Of a stretch of 64,000 nucleotides of DNA, positions 44,856 to 52,447 are shown one piece after another. The stretch's first letter is position 1. Every line of letters begins with the position of its first letter. Location: contig NZ_JAGSOV010000037.1 in NCBI RefSeq assembly GCF_023898865.1, forward strand, positions 153,195-217,194, written 5' to 3'. The position numbers and the translations under genes are program-made. The notes under the pieces are model-generated. The model did not search any database. It saw only the letters and a list, made by a program, of their open reading frames with translations, and was not told the DNA's origin. Source of the DNA: Pseudonocardia humida (GTDB taxonomy: Bacteria; Actinomycetota; Actinomycetes; Mycobacteriales; Pseudonocardiaceae).

Positions 44856-47639
44856 ATGCCCGAGCGTCAGTCCGCGCCCGGTGAGGCGACGGCCCGTCCG
44901 GAGCCGGACGTGACAGAGCGCGGCGACGGTGGCACCGCGCCCGTGGACGCCGCGGAGGACGGTCGCGTCGAGCGCGATGCGCCGGCCACCGCGCAGGACG
45001 GTGCCGCCGAGCCCGTCGAGCCCACCGGGGTGACCGAGGAGGCCGCCGCCGACGCGTCGAGTGCGAACGGTGCCGCACCGGCGGCGCCCGCCGCCGCCGA
45101 GGCCCCCGCCGAGCCCGAGGTCCCGTCCCCGGCTCCGCTCCCGCAGCGCATCCCGTCCCGGGTGCCGGCCAGCGAGGACTGGACGCGCTCGCGCGGCACC
45201 CCGGGTGGCGCGGCGCTGTTCGAGCCGTCGCCGCGGGCCGAGGCACCGGCGGCCCCCGAGCAGCAGGCCGACGAGAGCCCCACCGTGCGCACACCGCGCC
45301 CGCCCGCGCGCCCCGAGCCCGTCGCGGCCGAGGCGGACCGCCCCGCGACCGGCAGCCCGGCCGACGACCCGCCCGCCAGCCCGACCGGCAGCCCGACCGA
45401 TCGGCCGGCCGCGCGCACCGCGGACCCCGCGCCCGCCCCGCCGGCCGACGCCCGCACCACCGCCGTCCCGGCCACCGACCGTCCCACCGATCGTCCCACC
45501 GAGTGGTCACCCGCCGCGGGGGCCGCGAACGAGCGCACCGCCGTCGTCCCGCCGACGGCCCGTCCGGGCGCCGACCGGCCGGCGAACCCGGGCACCGGCA
45601 ACCGGCCCCCGGCCGACGAGTCCCCCACCGTCGCCGTGCGCGCGGCCGGTGCGGGGGCCGCGGCCCGCCCGCTCGGGTCGCGCCCCGAGCCCGTCGGCGA
45701 CCAGGCCACCACCGCCATGCGGCGACCGGCCGACCCCGGCCCGACCGGTGTCGACGCCCCGACCCAGCGGCTGCAGCGCCCGACCGCGGCCGCCGCCCCA
45801 CCCCGCGACGAGGAGCCGACCGCGCTCGCCCCGGCCGCCGCGCGCCCCACCGTCTTCGCCCCCGCCGCCGGACCCGCCGGCGACTACGACTACGGCGACG
45901 GCTACAGCGACCCGGACGACCCCGACGGCCCGTACGGCGGTCGGGGCGGCGGCTCCGGCAGCGGTGGCTCGCCGCGCCGCAAGCGCAAGCTGCTCCTCCC
46001 GATCGCCGTCGCCGTCGGGGTGCTCGCCGCCCTCTACGCCGGCGACCTGGCGCTCAGCTCCGGCTCCGTGCCGCGCGGCGTCACCGTGGCCGGCCAGGAG
46101 ATCGGCGGCCTCGGCCTGGCGGAGGCCGAGCAGCGGCTGCGCGCCGAGATCGAGCCGCGCACCACCCGGCCCATCGCGGTGACCCTGGGCGACGCCTCCA
46201 GCGAGATCGACCCGGCGAAGGCCGGGCTGAGCGTCGACTGGCAGGGCACGCTCGACCAGGTCGGCTCGCAGCCGCTCAACCCGATCACCCGGATCACCTC
46301 CTTCTTCACCGAGCGCGAGCTCGACGTGGTCAGCACCGTCGACGACGCGGCGCTGACCTCGGCCGTCGAGGAGCTCTCGCCGATCATGGACAAGGAGCCG
46401 GTGGAGGGCGGCGTCGAGTTCGACGACACCACCCCCGTCGCGGTCCAGCCCGTCCCCGGCCAGCACCTCGACGTGCCGGCCGCGGTCGAGCAGCTGCGCA
46501 CCGACTGGGTGCTGCCCGGGCCCATCGCGCTGCCGCTGGACGTGCAGGAGCCGGTCACCACGCCCGCCGACGTCGAGCGGGCCATCGCCGAGGTCGCCGA
46601 GCCCGCGGTCTCCGCGCCGGTCACCGTGGTCGGCGAGGCGGGCACCGAGGGCACGCTGGAGCCGGAGGTGATCGCCTCGGCGCTGTCGTTCCGCGGCGAG
46701 CCCGGCCGGCTGGTGCCCGAGCTCAACCAGGAACTGCTGATCGAGGAGCTGACCCCGCAGCTGGCCGCGTCGGAGACGCCCGGCAAGGACGCCTCGCTCG
46801 ACTTCTCCACCGGCCAGCCGATCGTCAGCCCGTCCAAGGACGGCCGCGGGGTCGACTACCCGGCCACGCTGAAGGACCTGCTTCCCGTGCTCACCGGCGA
46901 GGGCGAGCGCGAGATCACCGCGGTCTACGCCGACAAGCCGGCCGAGCTCACCACCGACGAGCTCAGCGGCCTGGGCATCAGCGGGGTCATCGGCGAGTTC
47001 CAGACCGGTGGGTTCGCCCAGGACTCCGGGCGCAACATCAAGCGCGCCGCCGAGGTCATCAACGGGATGGTGGTCCAGCCCGGCGAGACGTTCAGCCTCA
47101 ACGCGGCCACCACCCCCCGCGACGCCTCCAACGGCTACGTCGAGGCCGGCATCATCGACAACGGCCGCGCGGGCCGCGGCATCGGCGGCGGCGTCTCCCA
47201 GGTCGCCACCACCCTCTACAACGCCGCCTACTTCGCCGGCATGGTCGACGTCGAGCACAAGGAGCACAGCTTCTACATCAGCCGCTACCCGGCCGGCCGC
47301 GAGGCGACGGTGTTCGAGGGCTCGATCGACATGAAGTTCCGCAACGACAACCCGACCGGCGTGCTCATCCAGACCGAGTGGACCCCGACCACGCTCACGG
47401 TGCGGCTCTACGGCACCAAGCGCTACGAGGTCACCTCCACCCCGGGGCCGCGGACCAACCCGACCAGCCCGTCGACGGTGACCGTGCCGGCCGGGGAGCA
47501 GTGCGTGGCCAGCAACGGCGCACCCGGCTTCACCATCACCGACACCCGCACCCTCAAGGAGATCTCCACGGGCGAGGTCCGCACCGAGAACCGCACCGTG
47601 AAGTACAACCCGGTCCCGATCGTCGTCTGCGGCGGCTGA
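44856..47639 (+). CDS. VanW-family protein with long disordered cytoplasmic region
   Basis: 927 residues in three parts. Residues 1-370 are Pro/Ala/Thr/Arg-rich and disordered, with repeated TxR/PTxR motifs that could be Ser/Thr-kinase sites. A single transmembrane helix follows (KLLLPIAVAVGVLAALYAGDLAL, about 377-399). The outside part has two YoaR-like peptidoglycan-binding repeats (GVTVAGQEIGGLGLAEAEQRL, then EIDPAKAGLSVDW) and a VanW core (FQTGGFAQDSGRNIKRAAEVINGMVVQPGETFSLN...GGGVSQVATTLYNAAYFAGM). Related proteins occur near vancomycin-type resistance genes, but none are here. The ATG follows GAGGGGAACT. Confidence 0.85.
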   Translation: MPERQSAPGEATARPEPDVTERGDGGTAPVDAAEDGRVERDAPATAQDGAAEPVEPTGVTEEAAADASSANGAAPAAPAAAEAPAEPEVPSPAPLPQRIPSRVPASEDWTRSRGTPGGAALFEPSPRAEAPAAPEQQADESPTVRTPRPPARPEPVAAEADRPATGSPADDPPASPTGSPTDRPAARTADPAPAPPADARTTAVPATDRPTDRPTEWSPAAGAANERTAVVPPTARPGADRPANPGTGNRPPADESPTVAVRAAGAGAAARPLGSRPEPVGDQATTAMRRPADPGPTGVDAPTQRLQRPTAAAAPPRDEEPTALAPAAARPTVFAPAAGPAGDYDYGDGYSDPDDPDGPYGGRGGGSGSGGSPRRKRKLLLPIAVAVGVLAALYAGDLALSSGSVPRGVTVAGQEIGGLGLAEAEQRLRAEIEPRTTRPIAVTLGDASSEIDPAKAGLSVDWQGTLDQVGSQPLNPITRITSFFTERELDVVSTVDDAALTSAVEELSPIMDKEPVEGGVEFDDTTPVAVQPVPGQHLDVPAAVEQLRTDWVLPGPIALPLDVQEPVTTPADVERAIAEVAEPAVSAPVTVVGEAGTEGTLEPEVIASALSFRGEPGRLVPELNQELLIEELTPQLAASETPGKDASLDFSTGQPIVSPSKDGRGVDYPATLKDLLPVLTGEGEREITAVYADKPAELTTDELSGLGISGVIGEFQTGGFAQDSGRNIKRAAEVINGMVVQPGETFSLNAATTPRDASNGYVEAGIIDNGRAGRGIGGGVSQVATTLYNAAYFAGMVDVEHKEHSFYISRYPAGREATVFEGSIDMKFRNDNPTGVLIQTEWTPTTLTVRLYGTKRYEVTSTPGPRTNPTSPSTVTVPAGEQCVASNGAPGFTITDTRTLKEISTGEVRTENRTVKYNPVPIVVCGG

Positions 47640-47647
47640 GCTGCTCC

Positions 47648-47673
47648 GACCGGGGCGGCCACCCGCCCCGGTC
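47648..47673 (+). terminator. GC hairpin after the VanW-family gene
   Basis: GACCGGGGCGG (47648-47658) and CCGCCCCGGTC (47663-47673) form a perfect 11-bp stem with a 4-nt loop, 8 bp after the stop. Confidence 0.7.
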
Positions 47674-47752
47674 GTGCGTCAGCACTACCGGCCGGGCGTC
47701 ACGCTTCGTACTCTCGAACCGACCAGTGGCGACGAAGCTAAGGGGTTCGGGC

Positions 47753-48178
47753 ATGCGCATCGCAGACGTGCTGCGGAACAAGGGCAGTGACGTGGCCACG
47801 ATCCCACCGGAGGCCACCGTCGGCTCCCTGATCGCCGAGCTGGCCACCCACAACGTGGGCGCCCTCCCGGTCGTCGAGGACGGCACCCTGGTCGGCATCG
47901 TGTCCGAACGGGACGTGGTGCGCCGACTCCACACCGGCGGCGCCGACCTCCTCTCCGGCCCGGTGCGCGACATCATGTCGACCTCGGTCACCACCTGCTC
48001 ACCCGGCGACGCCGTCGTCGACCTGGCCCGCATCATGACCACCGGCCGCTTCCGGCACCTACCGGTCCTGCAGGACGGCGAACTCATCGGCATCGTCAGC
48101 ATCGGCGACCTGGTCAAGGCCCGCATCGACCAGCTCGAGTCCGAGCGCGAGCAGCTGCAGTCCTACATCTCGACGTAG
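47753..48178 (+). CDS. CBS-domain pair protein
   Basis: 141 residues consisting of two CBS motifs (residues 1-58 and 72-128) and a short C-terminal helix. GALPVVEDGTLVGIVSERDVVRRL and RHLPVLQDGELIGIVSIGDLVKARI are the diagnostic repeats. It probably binds adenosyl nucleotides; no enzyme domain is attached, as in mycobacterial Hrp1-type proteins and their relatives. AAGGGG precedes the ATG. Confidence 0.9.
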   Translation: MRIADVLRNKGSDVATIPPEATVGSLIAELATHNVGALPVVEDGTLVGIVSERDVVRRLHTGGADLLSGPVRDIMSTSVTTCSPGDAVVDLARIMTTGRFRHLPVLQDGELIGIVSIGDLVKARIDQLESEREQLQSYIST

Positions 48179-48712
48179 TCAGTCCACCCCTCGCGCCATC
48201 CGCCCGGCGGGGCGGGACGAAAGTCGCGTTCGCTCCACGAGGCGCAACGAGAGTCGCGCTCGCTCCGCCGACCCGGGCCGCGTCCGCCCCGGTTGAGCGA
48301 GTGGCGCCTTCGCCCAACGACGCAGGCCGAACGCGCCCCCCCGACCTCTCCCGCCCTGGTTGAGCGAACGGCGCGCTCGCCCTAGGAGACTGGGCCGCCG
48401 CGCCACTCGCTCGCCGGGTGGGACGAGAGTCGCGCTCGCTCGACCGGGCGCAACGAAAGCCGCGCTCGTCCGGGCGAGGCGGCGTGCAGCGCCGCGAGCC
48501 GGGCCGAGCCCGGCGGGGCGCGCAGCGCCCACCCCGCCCCGGGAGCACTTCCCACCCCCTGCTGGAGCTGAGGTCGCTCGCCGCGGAGGCGCCGCCGGAG
48601 GCGCAGTAGGCCGCAGCGTTGGCGGGTGGCGCGCCCAGCCCGAGGCTCAGCTCTCGGACAGGTGAAGAGCGCGCCTGCGCGGCGGGCGACCTCGGATCAA
48701 GCAGGGGCTCGG

Positions 48713-48856
48713 CCCCTGCCGTCACGTCGACCCGCCCAGGGTTGCACGCCCGGAAGACCCCCGCACGGTTGGCATGGAGCGCGCTGCGGTTGGGAGCGGA
48801 GGGTGCGGGGGCCTTCCGGGCGTGCACGTCTGAGCGTGCCGACGTGACAGCAGGGG
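48713..48856. repeat. central long inverted repeat
   Basis: Left arm 48713-48766 and right arm 48803-48856, each 54 bp, match in inverted orientation at 46 of 54 positions (counted by eye); the innermost 24 bp have a single mismatch. The loop is 36 bp. The DNA could form a cruciform, and an RNA copy a very long stem. An additional small hairpin GCAGGGG/CCCCTGC sits at the left base (48701-48719). Confidence 0.85.
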
Positions 48857-49042
48857 CCTCGGGAGAGGAGTGGGGGCGCTGGCGCGCCTGGGGGCTCCTC
48901 GCCTCGCGGCGCTGCGCGCCGCATCGGGCGGGGAGCGAGCGCGGCTTTCGTTGCGCTCGGTGGAGCGAGCGCGGCTCTCGTTGCGTCCCGTGGAACGAGC
49001 GCGACTTTCGTTGCGCTGAGCGGTGCGAGAGTCACTCTCGTT

Positions 49043-49090
49043 GGGCAGGGCAGGGCAGGGCAGGGCAGGGCAGGGCAGGGCAGGGCAGGG
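49043..49090. repeat. GGGCA pentanucleotide tandem repeat
   Basis: Nine perfect copies of GGGCA plus GGG. The G-triplets spaced by CA could form G-quadruplexes on the plus strand. Copy number is expected to vary between strains by slippage. Confidence 0.9.
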
Positions 49091-49206
49091 CCGCGAGCGA
49101 GCGAGTGGCGCGTTCGGCCCACCCTCTTGCGCGAGCGCGCCATTCGCTCGAGGACGGGCGGGATCGGTTGGGCGAGGGGACCACTCGCTCGACAGCCCGG
49201 TGGGCG

Positions 49207-51039
49207 TCAGAAGGCTGCTTCGGGCAGCTCCATCAGGGCGTTGTCGGCGTTCTCGATGATCGTGCGCTGGGCGGTGAGCTGGGGCAGCACCGTGCGGGCG
49301 AAGAACCGTGCGGCGCCGACCTTGCCCTCGTAGAAGGACTGGTCGCGGGCGGAGGTGGGGTCGCCGAGGGCGGCCAGGGCCACGTCGGCCTGGCGCAGGA
49401 GGAGCCAGCCGACGAGCAGGTCGCCCACGGCCATGAGCAGTCGGACGCTGTGCTGGCCCGCCTTGTAGACGTTGGTCGGGTCCTCCAGGGAGCCGGCCAG
49501 GAAGCCGGTGACGGCGCCGAACATGCCCTGCACGTCGGCCAGGGCGGTGGCCAGCAGCGCCCGCTCCTCCTTGAGCCTGCCGTTGCCGGTCTCGGCGGCC
49601 AGGAAGGTGGTGATCTCGGCGGTGACGTGGCCCAGTGCCTGGCCGTTGTCGCGGACGACCTTGCGGAACAGGAAGTCGAGGGACTGGATGGCGGTGGTGC
49701 CCTCGTACAGCGAGTCGATCTTGGCGTCGCGGATGTACTGCTCGACGGGGTGGTCCTGCAGGTAGCCGGAGCCGCCGAGGGTCTGCAGCGACTGCAGCAG
49801 CAGCTCGCTGGCGCGCTCCGAGCCGACGCCCTTGACGATCGGCAGCAGCAGGTCGTTGACGCGCTCGGCGGTCGTGACGTCCTGCCCGGCGGCCTGGCCG
49901 ATGCGGATCTCGTCCTGGACGGTGGCCGCGTAGGTGTACAGGGCGCGCAGGCCCTCGGCGTAGGACTTCTGCAGCATGAGGCTGCGGCGCACGTCGGGGT
50001 GGTGGGTGATGGTGACCCGCGGCGCGGACTTGTCCATCATCGCGACCATGTCCGCGCCCTGCACGCGCTGCTTGGCGTACTCCAGGGCGGCCAGGTAGCC
50101 GGCCGAGAGGGTGCCGATGGCCTTGGTGCCCACCATCATCCGGGCGTACTCGATGACGTCGAACATCTGCGCGATGCCGTCGTGCACCTCGCCCAGCAGG
50201 TACCCGACGGCGGGGGTGCCGTGCTGGCCGAAGGTCAGCTCGCAGGTGGTGGAGGCCTTGAGGCCCATCTTGTGCTCGACGCCGGTGACGTAGGCGCCGT
50301 TGCGCTCGCCCAGCTCGCCGGTCTGCGGGTCGAAGTGGAACTTGGGCACCAGGAACAGCGACAGCCCCTTGGTGCCGGGCCGCGCGCCGTCGGGGCGGGC
50401 CAGCACCAGGTGCACGATGTTCTCGGTCAGGTCCTGCTCGCCCGAGGTGATGAAGCGCTTGACGCCCTCGACGTGCCAGGTGCCGTCGGGCTGGAGGGTC
50501 GCCCGGGTGCGCCCGGCGCCGACGTCGGAGCCCGCGTCGGGCTCGGTGAGCACCATGGTGGCGCCCCAGCCCTTGTCGATCATCAGCTGGGCCCAGTGCC
50601 GCTGCAGCTCGGTGCCGCGGTCGTGGATGACGGCGGCGAAGTTCGGGCCGGCCATGTACATGAACACCGCGGGGTTGGACCCGAGCACCAGCTCGGCCGC
50701 CGCCCACTGGACGCTGGGCGGCACGCCGAGCCCGCCGAGCGCGGCGGGGAGGCTGAGGCGCCACCACTCGCCGTCCCACAGGGCGCGGTAGGAGGCCTTG
50801 AGCGACTCGGGCAGCACGACCGAGTGGGTGGCCGGGTCGAAGACCGGCGGGTTGCGGTCGGCGTCGGCGAAGGACTCCGCCAGCGGGCCGGTGGCCAGGG
50901 CGTTCAGCTCGGTGAGCACGCTGCGCGCGGTGTCGAGGTCGACGTCCTCGAAGGGGGCGGTGCCCAGCCGGTCCTGCACGCGGAACACCTCGAAGAGGGT
51001 GAACTCGAGGTCGCGGAGGTTGCTCCTGAAGTGGCCCAT
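49207..51039 (-). CDS. fadE5: acyl-CoA dehydrogenase FadE5
   Basis: 610 residues, matching the long mycobacterial FadE5 type of acyl-CoA dehydrogenase: an N-terminal extension ([19 protein letters not shown]...[21 protein letters not shown]), the central [22 protein letters not shown]/substrate motif, [11 protein letters not shown] containing the catalytic-base region, and a C-terminal domain ending [11 protein letters not shown]. FadE5 oxidises long- and medium-chain acyl-CoA in the first step of beta-oxidation. It is monocistronic here. The promoter contains paired operator-like palindromes. High confidence because the whole length aligns in memory with Rv0244c. Confidence 0.93.
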   Translation of the reverse strand: MGHFRSNLRDLEFTLFEVFRVQDRLGTAPFEDVDLDTARSVLTELNALATGPLAESFADADRNPPVFDPATHSVVLPESLKASYRALWDGEWWRLSLPAALGGLGVPPSVQWAAAELVLGSNPAVFMYMAGPNFAAVIHDRGTELQRHWAQLMIDKGWGATMVLTEPDAGSDVGAGRTRATLQPDGTWHVEGVKRFITSGEQDLTENIVHLVLARPDGARPGTKGLSLFLVPKFHFDPQTGELGERNGAYVTGVEHKMGLKASTTCELTFGQHGTPAVGYLLGEVHDGIAQMFDVIEYARMMVGTKAIGTLSAGYLAALEYAKQRVQGADMVAMMDKSAPRVTITHHPDVRRSLMLQKSYAEGLRALYTYAATVQDEIRIGQAAGQDVTTAERVNDLLLPIVKGVGSERASELLLQSLQTLGGSGYLQDHPVEQYIRDAKIDSLYEGTTAIQSLDFLFRKVVRDNGQALGHVTAEITTFLAAETGNGRLKEERALLATALADVQGMFGAVTGFLAGSLEDPTNVYKAGQHSVRLLMAVGDLLVGWLLLRQADVALAALGDPTSARDQSFYEGKVGAARFFARTVLPQLTAQRTIIENADNALMELPEAAF

Positions 51040-51066
51040 GTCGTCGTGCTCCTCGCGCGCCTCGGC

Positions 51067-51112
51067 CTACCCGTCGGTAACCGAGTCTATTACTCGCCGG
51101 TAACCCCGACAA
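51067..51112 (-). promoter_or_regulatory. fadE5 promoter with two palindromic operators
   Basis: On the minus strand TTGTCG (51112-51107), a 17-bp spacer and TAGACT (51089-51084). Two related sites, TTACTCGCCGGTAA (51090-51103, in the spacer) and CTACCCGTCGGTAA (51067-51080, downstream), are 23 bp apart. Their TTAC/GTAA arms and the position suggest repression by a TetR-type, acyl-CoA-responsive regulator. Confidence 0.6.
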
Positions 51113-51255
51113 GGTGAACCGCCCACCGACTCCCCCCGGCCCGGGGGTCACCCGTTCCGGCGGCACGCGTGGTGGGCGCATCCGGCGCGCTCGATCCTCC
51201 TGCACATGCCCTCGGCCGGGTTCGGCGGTGGGACGGCGTTCGGAGAGGGGCCACC

Positions 51256-52329
51256 GTGGGTGTCGACGAGGAGGGAGCCCCGGGGTTGTCGCGTCGCACG
51301 CTGCTGGCCGGCGGGGTGACGGGCCTGTTCACGGTCGGGGGCATGGCGCTGGGGGCCGGCACGGCGCGGGCCACCGCCGAGCGCCCGCCGTTCGCCGGCT
51401 GCGCCGAGTGGGGCGCCCGCCCGCCCGCCGCGCCCCCGACCGTCCACCGCCGGCGCGCGGTGCGGATCCTCGTGCACCACACGGCCACCCCGAACACCGC
51501 CGACCACAGCCCGGAGGCCGCGGCCGGTCTGGCCCGGTCCATCCAGGCCTTCCACATGGACCGGCGGGGTTGGACCGACACCGGCCAGCACTTCACGATC
51601 AGCCGCGGCGGGTGGGTCATGGAGGGCCGCCACCGCAGCGTCGAACTCCTCGACGGCGGCACGTCCGTCGTCGAGGGGAGCCACTGCACGGGGCAGAACG
51701 TCGTGGCGATCGGCATCGAGAACGAGGGCACCTACACCGACACCGACCCGCCGCCGCTGCTGTGGGAGCGGCTGCGCCAGACCTGCGCCTACATCTGCGC
51801 CCGTTACCGCATCAACCCCATCGAGATCGTCGGGCACCGCGACTTCAAGAACACCGCCTGCCCGGGGGACCGGCTCTACGGCCTGCTGCCGATCCTGCGC
51901 GACGAGGTCGCCGGGCTGCTCGGCCGCCGGGTGGAGGGCGCCCACGCGGCCAGGGCGACCTGGCCGCTGCTGCGCGGCGGCGACACCGGCCCGGAGGTGC
52001 TGGCGGCCCAGCACCTGCTGCGCGCCGCCGGGATCGCCGAGGCCGCGCCGACCGGCGTCTTCGACCCCGCCACCGACCGCGCGGTGCGGGCGTTCCAGAC
52101 CGGCACCGGGGCCGAGGAGGTCAACGGCCTGCTCGGCGGCGAGTCCTGGCCGGTGCTCGCCACCACCGCCACCCGGAGAGCGGGCGACCCGGACGTCCGC
52201 GCGGCGGTCCGGGTGCTGGTCGAGGCCCGTCCCGGGCCGGTCCCGGCGCAACCGGACCTGCCCACGTGGCAGCGCCTGCTCGGCACCGGTGGCGCGCCGA
52301 TGGCGCCGGTCGCCGACCCGCCCCGCTGA
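51256..52329 (+). CDS. Tat-exported N-acetylmuramoyl-L-alanine amidase
   Basis: 357 residues. The N-terminus LSRRTLLAGGVTGLFTVGGM has a twin-arginine signal, cleaved near ARA (about 40). RILVHHTATPNT...IQAFHMDRRGWTDTGQHFTI is the amidase_2/PGRP fold with the first zinc His; EIVGHRDFKNTACPGDRLY gives the other His and Cys ligands. The C-terminal DTGPEVLAAQHLLRAAG...DRAVRAFQ is a peptidoglycan-binding domain. It cleaves the lactyl-alanine amide bond in cell-wall stem peptides. The GTG at 51256 follows GGAGAGGGG; upstream codons would put the Tat motif too far in. Confidence 0.88.
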   Translation: MGVDEEGAPGLSRRTLLAGGVTGLFTVGGMALGAGTARATAERPPFAGCAEWGARPPAAPPTVHRRRAVRILVHHTATPNTADHSPEAAAGLARSIQAFHMDRRGWTDTGQHFTISRGGWVMEGRHRSVELLDGGTSVVEGSHCTGQNVVAIGIENEGTYTDTDPPPLLWERLRQTCAYICARYRINPIEIVGHRDFKNTACPGDRLYGLLPILRDEVAGLLGRRVEGAHAARATWPLLRGGDTGPEVLAAQHLLRAAGIAEAAPTGVFDPATDRAVRAFQTGTGAEEVNGLLGGESWPVLATTATRRAGDPDVRAAVRVLVEARPGPVPAQPDLPTWQRLLGTGGAPMAPVADPPR

Positions 52330-52447
52330 TCACCCTCTCAGGATCAACACCCGCAGAGTGACACGCACCACGTTTAGTACGCTCGGCGCGCGGCCCGGCT
52401 CTGTCCTCTCAGCAGCGCGGTAGCCGGCCTGCGCGAGCGAGAACGGG

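Larger units (their letters stand above)
48179..49206. repeat. 1-kb gene-free element of mirror-arranged repeats
   Basis: This space between the CBS and fadE5 genes has no convincing gene. It contains at least seven copies of a roughly 20-bp motif, ACGARAGYCGCGYTCG. Four are direct on the left (48215-48236, 48244-48266, 48421-48442, 48449-48470) and three inverted on the right (48933-48955, 48963-48985, 48993-49015), with a degenerate eighth at 49024-49044. A second motif, GAGCGAGTGGCGC plus TTCG, occurs at 48294, 48361 and 48399, and again at 49096, 49130 and 49178. A long inverted repeat lies at the centre and a pentamer run on the right. The opposite orientation of motifs about the centre makes it look like one composite palindromic element. 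Confidence 0.8.

Noticed and set aside
48360..48665. ORFs inside the repeat element
   Set aside because: They translate the repeats themselves (Arg/Ala-rich), lack ribosome-binding sites and exist in all frames.
48215..49044. CRISPR array
   Set aside because: The repeats are not regularly spaced, occur in both orientations and no cas genes are present.
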